Numbered from the stretch's first letter, positions 32,240 to 42,731 are shown. The stretch is 64,000 nucleotides of DNA from Gordonia jacobaea (GCF_001186365.1 NZ_LDTZ01000014.1:558001-622000), one strand, 5' to 3'. Numbers and translations: made by a program. The notes: generated by a model from the sequence alone, not told the origin.

Positions 32240-33457
32240 TCAGTCGGGGACGACGGTCAGCGTCACGTCGGTGGCAAGCCGGTACGGCCGACTGGCCACG
32301 AGGGTGCCGACGGCCCGGCGCAGGCGCGACATCTCGGACCGCACCGACACCTCGTGGGTCGCGTCGCCGAACAGCATCTTGCTCAACTCCGCAGAGGTGA
32401 GGCCCGCGCGCCCGGCGTCGGAAAGCAGTAGCAGGATCTGCGCGTGACGTCGCGTGATGACGATGGTGATGTGGTCGGGACCGTCGGTGACATGAATCGA
32501 CGGTTCGCCGCGGAGGTCGAGCTCGATGAGAATCGGACCCGGCGGTCCTGCCGGGCGTACCACCCAGCCGCCGACGATGCGCTCGGCGACGCACACACCG
32601 AGCCCCGTCACGAAGCGCAGCTCACCGTCGCTCGGTGGGGCGATCCTGGTCGGGGCGATCACTCCGCGGCTGTCTGCGACGAGACCGTCGTCGTCGACGA
32701 GTAGCGCAGCCTTGAAGGCGGACAACGTCTTTCCGCCGACCTCACGCAACGTGCTCAGTCTGCGCTGGTGCTCGTCAGAGACGTCGCGGGCGCAGAACTC
32801 GGCGACAGACGCTGCAAGCATGAGCGTCGCGGGCTGGACGGCATTCATCTGCCCTCCGAAGGCAATCACCCCGGCGACGTCGCCGGTGACCCGATCGAGG
32901 ACGGGAGCTCCCGTGCAGTACCAGTCGCCCAGTGCCTTCGCGTAATGCTCGGCGGGGTAGACGCGCTGCGGTCTGGGGTCGGCGAGTACCTGTCCCACCA
33001 CGGTCGTTGCGGCCGATTCTTCATCCCAGCGCGCACCCTCGGTGATGTGCAACCCGTGCGCCGCGTCGCGGAGTCGGGAATCCGCTTGTCCCCACAGCAT
33101 CACGCCGTCGGCGTCGAACATCCCGAAGACGAGCTCGGATTCGTCGGCGCTTGCCTCGACGATCGCCCGGGCTGCCGTCGACGCGTGCCGAAGCGAACTC
33201 TGTTCACGGCGACGGTCGAGTTCGTCGGCATTGACCAGTTCGGGTTGATGAGTGTCGCGTTGGTGTCCGCGGGTGCGGGCGCGCAGCCACGATTCGAGAA
33301 CTGATGTCGGCGGCGTGTAGTTGTCCGGATAGCGGTGCGCAGTCTGTGTCGAGCCGACCGCGTCAGCGCCGAGTGATTCACTGATGATCGAGGCTCGGAT
33401 ATCGGCGAGGTCGGTGGTGATCTCGGCGGCCTGCTGGACGGTCGCGGCCCAATTCAT
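32240..33457 (-). CDS. GAF-domain transcriptional regulator
   Basis: 405 residues from ATG 33457 (an upstream start at 33481 is possible). Residues about 60-230 resemble the GAF-type sensor of AcoR-like activators (FGMFDADGVMLWGQADSRL, DWYCTGAPVLDRVTGDVAGV), without an AAA+ domain. The last ~75 residues form a winged-helix-like domain (TSAELSKMLFGDATHEVSVR, SEMSRLRRAVGTL). It is probably a DNA-binding sensor of a small ligand or redox state; the target is unknown. The gene converges with rsmI and follows pabB on the same strand, with its start 10 bp past the pabB stop. Confidence 0.8.
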   Translation of the reverse strand: MNWAATVQQAAEITTDLADIRASIISESLGADAVGSTQTAHRYPDNYTPPTSVLESWLRARTRGHQRDTHQPELVNADELDRRREQSSLRHASTAARAIVEASADESELVFGMFDADGVMLWGQADSRLRDAAHGLHITEGARWDEESAATTVVGQVLADPRPQRVYPAEHYAKALGDWYCTGAPVLDRVTGDVAGVIAFGGQMNAVQPATLMLAASVAEFCARDVSDEHQRRLSTLREVGGKTLSAFKAALLVDDDGLVADSRGVIAPTRIAPPSDGELRFVTGLGVCVAERIVGGWVVRPAGPPGPILIELDLRGEPSIHVTDGPDHITIVITRRHAQILLLLSDAGRAGLTSAELSKMLFGDATHEVSVRSEMSRLRRAVGTLVASRPYRLATDVTLTVVPD

Positions 33458-33467
33458 ATCGATAACG

Positions 33468-34664
33468 TTAGCCGAGCACACTCGGTCGCGCGTTGATCAC
33501 ACTTGCGGCTTTGTCGAGGCATTCCTGCCATTCACGACGCGGATCCGAATCGGCGGTGATGCCGCCACCGACGCCCAGCGCCATCGAGCCGTCGGGTGCG
33601 ATCTCGACTGTCCGGATCGCGACGTTGAGGTCGAGCAGGCCTCCTGGACCTGCCAATCCGACTGCCCCGCAGTACACCCCGCGTGGGTCGCGCTCCCAGT
33701 CGGCCAGCAGTTGCATGGCCCTGAGCTTGGGTGTTCCGGTGACCGACGCCGGGGGGAACGTGGCATCGAGTAACGCCACGTTGCCGATCTCCGGCGGCAG
33801 TTGCGCCCCGACCCGCGAGACGAGGTGCCACACGCCCGGCGCGCCGACGACCTCGAGCAACCTCTCGACGCGCACAGACCCGGTGCATGCCACACGACCA
33901 AGGTCGTTGCGTACGAGGTCGACGATCATGATGTTCTCGGCGATGTCCTTCGACGACGCCGCGAGCACCGTCGGGTCGTCGCCCGCGGCGATCGTGCCCT
34001 TGATGGGTGCCGACCACACACGCTCGCCACGTCGGGACAGGAAGGTCTCGGGGGAGAAGCTCGCCACTGCGCCCCAATCGCCCTGTAGGAAAGCGGATTT
34101 CGCGGGTCGGGTGTGCGACGCGAGATCTGCGAAGAACCCGCACGCAGATCCGGTGAGTGTTCCGGTGAATCGGGTACACAGGCATGCCTGATAGATCTCA
34201 CCAGCGCTGATGGCCTCGAGACAGTGTTCGATCGCTGCCAGGTGTGGTCGAGGGTCTGGCGGTTCCCACCGGGTCGACCACCCTCGGGTCGAGTCGTCGA
34301 CTTCCGTTGCGGCATCGGCCAATACCTCGCGCACCCAGTCGGGCGGCCCGGTGCCGGAGGCGCTGACGTGCTGCCAGTGCCCATCCTTGAGCACCAGGAG
34401 GTGGTCGGTCTCACCACCGGCGATCGTCGGCAATGCTGATTCGACGCCGCGCACCGGAAAACCCAAGTATCCCAACCAGAATCGGTCGGGACGATCGGGT
34501 GGTGTAAGACCTGGGCGCAACTCGATCGACGGCGCGATGACCGCGTCGGCATCCCACCAGTCGCCCACAAGGGCTGCGGGAGGCGGTGATCCGCGACGCG
34601 CGGTCGCCACCTGCAGCGTGCGTAGCAGGTCCGTCGCGGTCGGGGTCAACGCGTCACCGCACAC
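33468..34664 (-). CDS. pabB: Aminodeoxychorismate synthase component I
   Basis: 398 residues from GTG 34664. The chorismate-binding domain has EIYQACLCTRFTG, SPETFLSRRGERVWSAPIKG, the catalytic stretch DLVRNDLGRVA and the C-terminal FPPASVTGTPKLRAMQLL and YCGAVGLAGPGGL. It converts chorismate and ammonia to 4-amino-4-deoxychorismate for p-aminobenzoate and folate; a glutamine amidotransferase (PabA) must be supplied elsewhere. The PIKG motif distinguishes it from salicylate synthases. It starts 3 bp after the metG stop, so the two are co-transcribed. Confidence 0.93.
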   Translation of the reverse strand: MCGDALTPTATDLLRTLQVATARRGSPPPAALVGDWWDADAVIAPSIELRPGLTPPDRPDRFWLGYLGFPVRGVESALPTIAGGETDHLLVLKDGHWQHVSASGTGPPDWVREVLADAATEVDDSTRGWSTRWEPPDPRPHLAAIEHCLEAISAGEIYQACLCTRFTGTLTGSACGFFADLASHTRPAKSAFLQGDWGAVASFSPETFLSRRGERVWSAPIKGTIAAGDDPTVLAASSKDIAENIMIVDLVRNDLGRVACTGSVRVERLLEVVGAPGVWHLVSRVGAQLPPEIGNVALLDATFPPASVTGTPKLRAMQLLADWERDPRGVYCGAVGLAGPGGLLDLNVAIRTVEIAPDGSMALGVGGGITADSDPRREWQECLDKAASVINARPSVLG

Positions 34665-34667
34665 CGC

Positions 34668-36239
34668 TCACGCGTCGCGGCGCGGGAAAATCACTGTGGG
34701 CTTGGGCAATTGGGTTCCGGGCGTGAGGCGATCGTCGACGGTTGTGAACTCTCGATCGTCGCCCACAGCCAGTAGGTCGAGCAGCGCGTTGCACGACGTC
34801 GGCATGACCGGCTGCGCCAGCAGTGCGACCACGCGAACCACCTCTGCGCACACGTAGAGCACGGTGCCCGTCCGCTCGAGGTCGGTCTTCGCGAGCTTCC
34901 ACGGTTCCTGTGCCGAGATGTACCGATTGGTCTGCGCCAGCACTGACCACAGTGCCTCGAGTCCCAGATGGATCGCCTGCACGTCGAAGTTGTCGCGCAC
35001 GCGCGGCAGCAGTGTGCTTGTGGCGTCGAGGATCTCGGAGTCGGCGTCGGTGTAGGCGCCGGGGGTCGGGACCGCACCGTCGAAGTACTTGCCGATCATC
35101 GACAGCGTGCGCTGCGCGAGATTACCGAACTCGTTGGCGAGGTCGGCGTTGACGCGTGCGGTCATGCTCTCGGCGGAGTACGAGCCGTCCTGGCCGTAGG
35201 GCACCTCGCGCAGCAGGAAGTAGCGGAGTTGGTCGAGGCCGAACTCGTCGAGGAGGCTCTCCGGATCGACGACGTTGCCGAGCGACTTGCTCATCTTCTC
35301 GCCCTTGTTGAACAAGAAGCCGTGCGCGAAGACCCGCTTGGGCAGTTCGATTCCTGCGCTCATCAGAAACGCCGGCCAGTAGACGCAGTGGAAGCGGATG
35401 ATGTCCTTGCCGATCACATGCAGATCGGCGGGCCAGTACCGCTCAAACGTGGCGGCGTCGTCGGGGAAGCCGACGCCGGTGAGGTAGTTGGTCAGCGCGT
35501 CGACCCACACGTACATGACGTGATCGGGATGCCCGGGCACCGGGACGCCCCAGTCGAACGTGGTGCGCGAGACCGACAGGTCGGTGAGGCCGCCCTTGAC
35601 GAAGCTGACCACCTCGTTGCGTCGGACATCTGGTCCGATGAACTCCGGGTGCGATTCGTACAGTTCGAGCAGTCGATCCTGATACGCCGAGAGTCGGAAG
35701 AAGTAGGTCTGTTCCTCGGTCCAGGTCAGGACGTGCCCGTTGTCGGAGGCCACGCGCTCGCCCGCCTCGTTGACCGTGGTGTCGGTCTCGGCGTAGAAGG
35801 TCTCGTCACGGACGTCGTACCAGCCCGAATAGGTGTCGAGGTAGATGTCGCCCGTGTCGGCCATGCGCTTCCAGATGACTTCCGACGCGCGCTTGTGGTC
35901 GTCGTCGGAGGTTCGGATGAAGCGCTCGTAGCTGGAGCCGAGGCGGTCCTGGAGAGCCTGGAAGCGATCGGAGTTGCGCTTGGCCAGCTCCGCCGTCGGG
36001 ATGCCCTCTTTCTCCGCGGTCTGCTGCATCTTCTGCCCGTGCACGTCGGTTCCGGTGAGGAATCGGACGTCGAATCCGTCGAGACGCTTGAACCGGGCGA
36101 GTGCGTCGGCCGAGATGTACTCGTAGGCGTGCCCGATGTGCGGTGCGCCGTTGGGGTAGGCGATGGCCGTCGTGATGTAGTACGGACGCCCGGCGCCGTG
36201 TGATGTACGCGTGTCGGTGCTGGTCAGATCAGTGGGCAT
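34668..36239 (-). CDS. metG: Methionyl-tRNA synthetase
   Basis: 523 residues from ATG 36239. Class I signatures [20 protein letters not shown] (HIGH at about 38) and KMSKS ([15 protein letters not shown]) are intact, as are the [10 protein letters not shown] and [11 protein letters not shown] segments. It lacks a C-terminal tRNA-binding domain and the four-cysteine zinc knuckle, as in the short Met-RS of mycobacteria. The open frame extends 70 codons upstream, but those codons are repeat DNA (SSAQSAV units), not protein. Confidence 0.95.
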   Translation of the reverse strand: MPTDLTSTDTRTSHGAGRPYYITTAIAYPNGAPHIGHAYEYISADALARFKRLDGFDVRFLTGTDVHGQKMQQTAEKEGIPTAELAKRNSDRFQALQDRLGSSYERFIRTSDDDHKRASEVIWKRMADTGDIYLDTYSGWYDVRDETFYAETDTTVNEAGERVASDNGHVLTWTEEQTYFFRLSAYQDRLLELYESHPEFIGPDVRRNEVVSFVKGGLTDLSVSRTTFDWGVPVPGHPDHVMYVWVDALTNYLTGVGFPDDAATFERYWPADLHVIGKDIIRFHCVYWPAFLMSAGIELPKRVFAHGFLFNKGEKMSKSLGNVVDPESLLDEFGLDQLRYFLLREVPYGQDGSYSAESMTARVNADLANEFGNLAQRTLSMIGKYFDGAVPTPGAYTDADSEILDATSTLLPRVRDNFDVQAIHLGLEALWSVLAQTNRYISAQEPWKLAKTDLERTGTVLYVCAEVVRVVALLAQPVMPTSCNALLDLLAVGDDREFTTVDDRLTPGTQLPKPTVIFPRRDA

Positions 36240-36293
36240 AGTGCCTGCCAGGATACTTGGTCGCCCGACGCCCGAGCGCCCCGCGTCGACCGC

Positions 36294-36440
36294 GCGCTCG
36301 GGGACGGCCGACTGGGCGCTCGAGACGGCCGACTGGGCGCTCGATATCGCCGACCGTGCGCCATATCGTGCCGACTGTGCGCCAGATCGTGCCGACTGGG
36401 CGCTCGAGACAGCCGACCGTGCGTTCATCGAGGCCGATCG
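36294..36440 (+). repeat. Seven 21-bp tandem units between metG and hydrolase
   Basis: Units of exactly 21 bp with consensus near GGGCGCTCGAGACGGCCGAC fill the divergent gap between metG and the hydrolase gene and reach to about 28 bp from the hydrolase start. Same family as the array at 44832-44930. No spacers. Confidence 0.9.
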
Positions 36441-36467
36441 AAGTGACACGTCCCGTATTCTGACCGC

Positions 36468-37583
36468 ATGGTGATGGCTGATCGACCCGAGGTGGAGACC
36501 GCATCCAAGCCCGTCGCGGCGTTGACGATGGTTGGCCTCGGCGAGAGTCTGCTGAACGGTCTCGCGCGAGTGCCCTTCTCAAAACCGTGGAAGGGGCCTG
36601 CCGGATTCCTCGACAACGTCGGCCAGTCCGTCACCAGGAACACCATTCGCGCGTTCATGGGGTATTCGATGGGACTGCCCATCGAGGAGTTCCGTTCGAT
36701 GGAGAAGGCGCTCGACGACATCTGCAACGTCGTCCTGCCGCCGGTCATCGAACTCGCGGGCAAGGTCGACATCTCCGAAGACGAGATCAACGGCGTGTCG
36801 GGAATCTGGTGCCGCGCCAAGGCCAGCAGCGACGAATTCGTCGACGACGACGAAACCAAGGAATCCATCGGGGCAACTGTTCTGTACCTGCACGGTGGTG
36901 GATACATCGGTACGACGCCGATCATGTACTCGGCATTCGCCGCAGCGCTGGTTCGGATCACCGGTTTCGAGATCTTCATCCCGGACTACCGAATGGCACC
37001 CGAGTTCCCCTTTCCCGCAGGAGTTCTCGACGCCGCCGACGTCTACCAGGGCCTACTCGACCGGGGGATCGACGCCGATCACCTGATGGTTGCGGGAGAT
37101 TCCGGCGGTGGTGGTCTCGCGACGTCGTTGATCAGCTATCTGCACAACCAGGGCATGCCTCGGCCGGCGGCGCTTGCGCTGTTCTCGCCCGAGATCGACC
37201 TCGACCTCGACAACGCCTCGGTGACCGAGAACGCCAAGTACGACATCCTGCCGTGGAGCATCCCGGTCACCCCGTACCTGCACGGCGTGCAGCCCAACGA
37301 CGTCAGGGTGTCGATCGTCTACGCCGAACCGAGTCCCGACTGGTTTCCCCCGACGTTCGTCTGCTGGGGCGAGTACGAGATGTTCCGCGACGGCATCCGC
37401 GACTTCGTCGGGAAACTCGAGGCCAACGGTGTCGGCGTGTACGGATACGAGGGTCGCGGTATGTTCCACGTCTTCCCGATCCTGATGCCGTGGGCGGAGG
37501 CGTCGAAAGACGTTCTGAGAGAACTGCGGACGCGCATCGCGCGCAACATCAAGGCCGACCCGGAGGCCAAGCCGACGCACTGA
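36468..37583 (+). CDS. Alpha/beta hydrolase of the hormone-sensitive lipase family
   Basis: 371 residues. The HSL oxyanion motif HGGG at 142-145 and the nucleophile Ser212 in GDSGGG are clear; a late His in GRGMFHVFP fits the triad. It cleaves short- or medium-chain esters; the natural substrate is unknown. TATTCT (36456-36461) lies 6 bp before the ATG with no ribosome site between, so the mRNA is probably leaderless, with the repeat array immediately upstream of its promoter. Confidence 0.88.
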   Translation: MVMADRPEVETASKPVAALTMVGLGESLLNGLARVPFSKPWKGPAGFLDNVGQSVTRNTIRAFMGYSMGLPIEEFRSMEKALDDICNVVLPPVIELAGKVDISEDEINGVSGIWCRAKASSDEFVDDDETKESIGATVLYLHGGGYIGTTPIMYSAFAAALVRITGFEIFIPDYRMAPEFPFPAGVLDAADVYQGLLDRGIDADHLMVAGDSGGGGLATSLISYLHNQGMPRPAALALFSPEIDLDLDNASVTENAKYDILPWSIPVTPYLHGVQPNDVRVSIVYAEPSPDWFPPTFVCWGEYEMFRDGIRDFVGKLEANGVGVYGYEGRGMFHVFPILMPWAEASKDVLRELRTRIARNIKADPEAKPTH

Positions 37584-37608
37584 GGCGTCGGGCTCGGCCA
37601 CCCGGGAA

Positions 37609-39963
37609 TCAGTCTCGATGATACGGCTCGCAGCCCACCGGTGCCTTCGGCGGCTCGCGATGTTCGATCTCTGCGATGTCGCGCGTCACCGGGTGCTCCG
37701 CGGTGAGCGTGAATTTCTCACCGTGGTGCGCGAGATCGATCTTCGGACCGGACAGCAGGCGGTACGTCGCGGTCTTCTTGTCGACGGCGACGACGATCTT
37801 CGAATCCCGCACCGTCATACGGAAAGACATGTAGGTCAGTCGCGGTGGGAGCCGGGGCGCAAACGTGATGTGGCCACCGAAGTCGCGCATGCCGCCGAAT
37901 CCCGCGACGCAGTCCATCCACGCACCCGCGAGCGCGGCGATGTGCAGACCACTGCTGACGTTGCTGTGTAGGTCGTGAAGATCGGTGAAGACCGATTCGG
38001 CGAGGAGGTCGTAGCTGAGGTCGAGATAGCCCACTTCGGCAGCCGTCACGGCCTCACAGCACGCCGACAGCGAGGAGTCGCGAACGGTGAGCGGATAGTA
38101 GTAGTCGAAGTTGCGGAGCTTCTGTTCCTCGGTGAACGCCCGGCCGAACATGTACATCGCGAACACGAGGTCGGCCTGCTTGACCACCTGTTTGCGGTAC
38201 AGGTCGTAGTACGGATAGTTCAGCAGCAGTGGGTATTTGCCGACCGACGCCGCGAAATCCCACGCGCCGAGCAGGGTGAACGCCTCGCACTGCTGGTGGA
38301 CTCCCAGTGCGTCGTCGTACGGGATCGTCATGTCGTCGGCGCACGATTCCCAGTGCGCCGCTTCAGCATTCGTCACGCCGTACTTCTGCGCGAGATCGGG
38401 GCGGCGATGGACCCAGGCCACTCCGTCGCGAAGTGCCAGTTGCGCAGCGAGATTGGTGAACACGTTGTTGTTGACGACGGCGGTGTACTCGTCGGGTCCG
38501 GTCACACCGTCGAGCCGGAAGTGTCCGTTGACGTCGTGATGCCCGAGGCCGGCGAAGAGACGGGCGATCTCGACGAGAAGCTCGACGCCGCACTCGGTTT
38601 CGAACTGTTCGTCCTCGGTGGCGCGCATGTAGCGTGCGGTCGCGTTGGCGATGTCGGCGCTGACGTGCACACCCGCGGTACCGGCAGGCCAGTAGCCCGA
38701 ACACTCGTCACCATTGATCGAGCGCCACGGGAACATGGCGCCACGCTGTCCGAGTTCTGCTGCGCGTGACTTCGCCTTGTCCATCGTCGAATGGCGCCAA
38801 CGCAATTCCTCACCTGCTGCCGCCGGGACGGTGTAGGTGAGCATGGGCAGGATGAAACTCTCGGTGTCCCAAAAGGTGTGGCCGTCGTATCCCGGTCCGG
38901 TGAGTCCCTTGGCGGGGATCGCGCGTGACTGTCCGCGCGCACCGGCCTGCAGCACGTGGAAGAGCGCGAAGCGCACCGCCTGCTGAACCTCGGGATCGCC
39001 GTCGAGTTCGATGTCGGCGTCGCGCCAGAAGTCGTCCATGTAGGCGGTCTGCATCGCCTTCAACGATTCCCAGCCGGTCTCCATCGCCATGGCGAGGGCG
39101 GCGTCGACCTGAGCACGAAGTGCGGGAACCGACCGTCGCGCCGACCACCCGTATCCGATGTACTTGGTCATCTTCAACGACGTTCCTTCCGGAACGTTCG
39201 CCGCGATGGTCAGCCGGGCCAGATCGTCGTCGGCACGGATGAAACTGTCTGCCGCACCGGGGAAGTCGATCTGATGATCCATGCCCGCCGCCATGTGCAA
39301 CCCGGACTGTTTGGTGTGGTGCACCAGGATGCCCCAGTAGTTGCGACACGTCGCGAGGTCGGAGACCAGTGGCGACTCGAGCGCTGCGGCGAGTCGGGGA
39401 TCGTTGCCCGGCACCGGAACCGGCTCGTTGGCGAGCAGATCGGACTGCAGCACGATCTTCATGTCTTCGCCGACGGGCTCCACTTCGTAGTGGATTGCGG
39501 CGATGGTGCGTTTGGTGAACGACACCAGCCGCTCGGACTTGATACGCACCGTGCGGCCGGTCGGCGAGGTCCAGAGAGTGTTGCGACGCAGCGTTCCGGT
39601 ACGGAAATCGAGTGTCTGCGAGTGTTCTTCGGTGCGGCCGTATCGCAGATCCATCGGCTCGTCCTCGACGAGGAGGCGAATAATCTTGCCGTCGGTCACA
39701 TTGACGACGGTCTGGCCGGATTCGGGGTAACCGTAGCCGCTTTCGGCGTACGGCAGATCCCGCAGTTCATAGAAGCCGTTGAGGTAGGTGCCGGGATGGT
39801 CGACCGGCTCACCCTCTTCGAAGCTCCCACGCAGTCCGATGTGGCCGTTGGACAGGGCGAACAGCGTCTCGTTTCGACCGAGCTTCTCGAGATCGACTCC
39901 GCGCCAGTGCAACTGCCACGGATCGATGTCGAATCCGGTGGTCTGTTCTGTGGTGCGGCTCAT
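37609..39963 (-). CDS. GH65 disaccharide phosphorylase
   Basis: 784 residues, the usual size. The N-terminal beta-sandwich starts NGHIGLRGSFEEG; the (alpha/alpha)6 barrel has GYDGHTFWDTESFILPMLTY, MFPWRSINGDECSGYWPAGT and the catalytic acid Glu in GVTGPDEYTAV; a C-terminal sheet follows. Family members cleave maltose, trehalose or kojibiose with phosphate to glucose and beta-glucose 1-phosphate. The overlapping beta-phosphoglucomutase gene consumes that product, so this is a phosphorylase rather than a hydrolase. The substrate linkage cannot be told from sequence here. Matches Rv3401. Confidence 0.93.
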   Translation of the reverse strand: MSRTTEQTTGFDIDPWQLHWRGVDLEKLGRNETLFALSNGHIGLRGSFEEGEPVDHPGTYLNGFYELRDLPYAESGYGYPESGQTVVNVTDGKIIRLLVEDEPMDLRYGRTEEHSQTLDFRTGTLRRNTLWTSPTGRTVRIKSERLVSFTKRTIAAIHYEVEPVGEDMKIVLQSDLLANEPVPVPGNDPRLAAALESPLVSDLATCRNYWGILVHHTKQSGLHMAAGMDHQIDFPGAADSFIRADDDLARLTIAANVPEGTSLKMTKYIGYGWSARRSVPALRAQVDAALAMAMETGWESLKAMQTAYMDDFWRDADIELDGDPEVQQAVRFALFHVLQAGARGQSRAIPAKGLTGPGYDGHTFWDTESFILPMLTYTVPAAAGEELRWRHSTMDKAKSRAAELGQRGAMFPWRSINGDECSGYWPAGTAGVHVSADIANATARYMRATEDEQFETECGVELLVEIARLFAGLGHHDVNGHFRLDGVTGPDEYTAVVNNNVFTNLAAQLALRDGVAWVHRRPDLAQKYGVTNAEAAHWESCADDMTIPYDDALGVHQQCEAFTLLGAWDFAASVGKYPLLLNYPYYDLYRKQVVKQADLVFAMYMFGRAFTEEQKLRNFDYYYPLTVRDSSLSACCEAVTAAEVGYLDLSYDLLAESVFTDLHDLHSNVSSGLHIAALAGAWMDCVAGFGGMRDFGGHITFAPRLPPRLTYMSFRMTVRDSKIVVAVDKKTATYRLLSGPKIDLAHHGEKFTLTAEHPVTRDIAEIEHREPPKAPVGCEPYHRD

Positions 39964-40679
39964 GCGGGGATCAGCTCGTCGAGATCGTTGACGACGATGT
40001 CGGCGCCCGTGGTGCGCATCGCCTCAGCCTGGGTGCCGCCGACTCGGTCGATACCGACGACGTAGCCGAAGTGGCCTGCCACGCCTGCCTGTACACCTGA
40101 GATCGCGTCCTCGAAGACGGCTGCTGCCGTCGGTTCGACGCCCATCAATTCTGCCCCCAAGAGAAATGAGTCGGGCGCGGGTTTCCCGCGCAGTCCACGT
40201 GCGGCCGTTTCCTGTCCGTCGACACGCACTTCCACGTACTTCGACAGTCCTGCAGCGTCGAGTACGGCCTCTCCGTTCTTCGACGATGTCACCACTGCGA
40301 TGCGTAGCCCGGCTTCCTGGGCGGCCTGCAGATAACGCACCGACCCGGGATAGGGATTCACGCCGTCACTGGAGAGTTTGTCCAGGAACATCGCGTTCTT
40401 CTCCGAGCCGATTCGCTCGGTCGTCGTCTCATCGACATCGTCGATGCCGCGTGACGACAAGAACGCGCGCACACCGTCCTCCCGTGGACGACCGTCGACG
40501 TAGTCGAGGTAGTCCTGTTCGGTGAACGGCACGAAGTCGTCGCCGTCGCGGTCACGTAGGAAGTCGTCGAAGGCGGCTTTCCACGCAACGCGATGTAGGA
40601 CGGCGGTACTCGTGAGAACACCGTCGAGGTCGAATAGGGCGACCGAGATCTGTTCTGGCAAACCCAACACGTCCGACAC
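39960..40679 (-). CDS. Beta-phosphoglucomutase (HAD family)
   Basis: 239 residues. The nucleophile pair Asp17 and Asp19 in FDLDGVLT, a helical cap, the TSSKN motif II and FEDAISGVQAG motif IV are present. It converts beta-glucose 1-phosphate to glucose 6-phosphate, taking the product of the GH65 enzyme whose ATG overlaps this stop by 4 bp. Equivalent to Rv3400. It is the first gene of the pair. Confidence 0.93.
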   Translation of the reverse strand: MSDVLGLPEQISVALFDLDGVLTSTAVLHRVAWKAAFDDFLRDRDGDDFVPFTEQDYLDYVDGRPREDGVRAFLSSRGIDDVDETTTERIGSEKNAMFLDKLSSDGVNPYPGSVRYLQAAQEAGLRIAVVTSSKNGEAVLDAAGLSKYVEVRVDGQETAARGLRGKPAPDSFLLGAELMGVEPTAAAVFEDAISGVQAGVAGHFGYVVGIDRVGGTQAEAMRTTGADIVVNDLDELIPA

Positions 40680-40832
40680 GCTACCCGCCTGGGGGGTTCA
40701 CGGCGCGGTATGCGCACAGACCACACGTCGAGCCCAGGTGCGCAGCGGCGCGTCGCGCCGGTGCCCGGCGGCGCGAGATCCGTCGTCGCAAATCGCTGGA
40801 CAACCCTCGGTCGCGGCGGCGAGCATGGGTTC

Positions 40833-41690
40833 ATGTCTTCAGTGCAGCAGTCCCGACGTTTCGCCCAGGTCGACGTGTTCAGCTCGAAACCGTTGCGCGG
40901 CAACCCCGTTGCCGTCGTTGTCGATGGAGACGGGATCTCCGACGATGATATGGCGGCATTTGCTCGCTGGACTAATCTTTCCGAGACGACGTTCATCCAG
41001 TCTCCGACCGACCCCGCCGCCGACTATCGACTGCGCATCTTCACTCCCGGTGGCGAACTCCCTTTCGCGGGACACCCGACGCTCGGGTCGGCGCACGCGT
41101 GGCTCGCCGCGGGCGGATCGCCGCGCGGTGCGAACGTCGTTCAGGAGTGCGGCGTCGGACTGGTCACGATTCGTCGTGACGGCGATCGGCTCGCCTTCGC
41201 GGCGCCCCCGCTGCGCCGATCGGGTCCGGTCGACGACGCCCTCGTCGACGAGGTTCTTCCGTCCCTCGGACTCTCACGTGAGCACGTCCGCGCCGCGGAA
41301 TGGATCGACAACGGTCCGCCGTGGTTCGTGCTCGAACTCGACTCCGCGGAACGGGTGCTCTCGGCGAGACCCGACCTCGCTGCACTGGGGCCGCACGACG
41401 TCGGCCTCCTCGGACGCTACGAGTCCGGGCACCCCGACGACCCGGACGTCGAGTTCGAGGTGCGCGGTCTCGCGGGCGGCGAGGCCGTCGGCGAAGACCC
41501 CGTCACCGGCAGTCTCAACGCGGGGATCGCGGTGTGGCTGCGTTCGAACGGCCGCGTGGGCGCGAGCTATGTGGCATCGCAGGGCACCGCCGTGCAGCGT
41601 TCGGGACGAGTCCACATCGACGACGACGGCGAGCACATCTGGGTCGGCGGGCAGTCGACGACGGTCATCAGCGGGACCGTCGATCTCTGA
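40833..41690 (+). CDS. PhzF-family isomerase/epimerase
   Basis: 285 residues from ATG 40833. PhzF signatures are FAQVDVFSSKPLRGNPVAVV, the general-acid/base Glu51 in NLSETTFI, GGELPFAGHPTLG and GEDPVTGSLNAGIAVWL. The family shares the diaminopimelate epimerase fold and isomerises small acids without cofactors; no phenazine cluster is here, so the physiological reaction is open. It stands alone between the beta-PGM gene (divergent) and tatD. Confidence 0.88.
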   Translation: MSSVQQSRRFAQVDVFSSKPLRGNPVAVVVDGDGISDDDMAAFARWTNLSETTFIQSPTDPAADYRLRIFTPGGELPFAGHPTLGSAHAWLAAGGSPRGANVVQECGVGLVTIRRDGDRLAFAAPPLRRSGPVDDALVDEVLPSLGLSREHVRAAEWIDNGPPWFVLELDSAERVLSARPDLAALGPHDVGLLGRYESGHPDDPDVEFEVRGLAGGEAVGEDPVTGSLNAGIAVWLRSNGRVGASYVASQGTAVQRSGRVHIDDDGEHIWVGGQSTTVISGTVDL

Positions 41691-41754
41691 TCGCTGCTTT
41701 CTGCTCTCTAGCTCTCCGACGGGGTCGCGTCCGTCACCTTCTAGAGTCGAGTCC

Positions 41755-42669
41755 ATGACGGATGGTGCAGACACTTCGGCCGGCACGCAGCCGGTTGGAG
41801 AATCGACGACCGAGAGCGCCAAGGCCGCAAAGAAGCGTCGACGCCGCGAGCCGCCGCCGGACCCGACGCCGCTCTACGGGCTGATCGACGCGCACACGCA
41901 CCTCGCCGCGTGCGGCGGGCGTTCGCCGGAGACCGTTCGCGCCATCGTCGACCATGCCGAAAGTGTCGGCGTAGAGATGATTGTCACAGTTGCCGACGAC
42001 ATGGTCGACGCTCGGTGGGCCGTATCGGCGGCGGACTGGGATGACCGGGTCTACGCGGCGGTCGCGCTGCACCCGATGCACGCGGGCGACCTCGACGACG
42101 CGACCTCGCGGGAGCTGGAGCAGATGGCGCAGCATCCGAGGGTGGTGGCGGTCGGCGAGACCGGTCTCGATTACTATTGGCCCGCCCGGTCCGACGACTG
42201 TGCGAAGCCCGAGATCCAGCACGAAGCCTTCCGCTGGCACATCAGGCTCGCGAAGAGCATCGGTAAGCCGTTGATGATCCACAACCGCGAGGCCGACCGC
42301 GATGTGCTGGACATCTTGGCTGATGAGGGCGCTCCTGACACCGTGATCATGCATTGCTTCTCCGGTGACCAAAACGTTGCACGCGAGTGCGTCGAACGAG
42401 GCTACTTCCTCAGTTTCGCGGGCACTGTGAGCTTCGCCAATGCCGCGTCGCTGCGAGATGCCGCACGCGTTGTGCCGGATGAGTTGCTGCTCGTCGAAAC
42501 CGACGCTCCGTTCCTGACGCCGGATCCCTATCGGGGACAACCCAATCAGTCGTACTGTCTGCCGTACACGGCGAGGTCTTTGGCGTCGACGCGTGGAGTC
42601 GACGCCGAATCGTTGGCCAGGACGCTCGGCGAGAACGCGCGACGCGCCTACCAGCTACCTTTGCGGTAA
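41755..42669 (+). CDS. tatD: TatD-family metal-dependent DNase
   Basis: 304 residues. The HxH metal site in IDAHTHLAACGG, AVALHPMHAGDL, the Glu in GETGLDYY, IHNREADRDVLD and HCFSG and the final Asp in ETDAPFLTP give a full TIM-barrel active site. TatD proteins are metal-dependent DNases or exonucleases. An N-terminal tail of about 40 residues is charged and contains a basic run (KAAKKRRRREP), longer than in E. coli. Upstream of rpfB, as in mycobacteria (Rv1008-Rv1009). Confidence 0.93.
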   Translation: MTDGADTSAGTQPVGESTTESAKAAKKRRRREPPPDPTPLYGLIDAHTHLAACGGRSPETVRAIVDHAESVGVEMIVTVADDMVDARWAVSAADWDDRVYAAVALHPMHAGDLDDATSRELEQMAQHPRVVAVGETGLDYYWPARSDDCAKPEIQHEAFRWHIRLAKSIGKPLMIHNREADRDVLDILADEGAPDTVIMHCFSGDQNVARECVERGYFLSFAGTVSFANAASLRDAARVVPDELLLVETDAPFLTPDPYRGQPNQSYCLPYTARSLASTRGVDAESLARTLGENARRAYQLPLR

Positions 42670-42731
42670 TCGCCCCGTCTCGTTATCGTATTGTGATCCC
42701 GCGTGATGGTGGGCGTCGATTGATCGGATGA

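Noticed and set aside
34668..36449. MetG with a 70-residue N-terminal extension of SSAQSAV units
   Set aside because: The extension is translation of the 21-bp tandem array; the true start is ATG 36239, where similarity to Met-RS begins.
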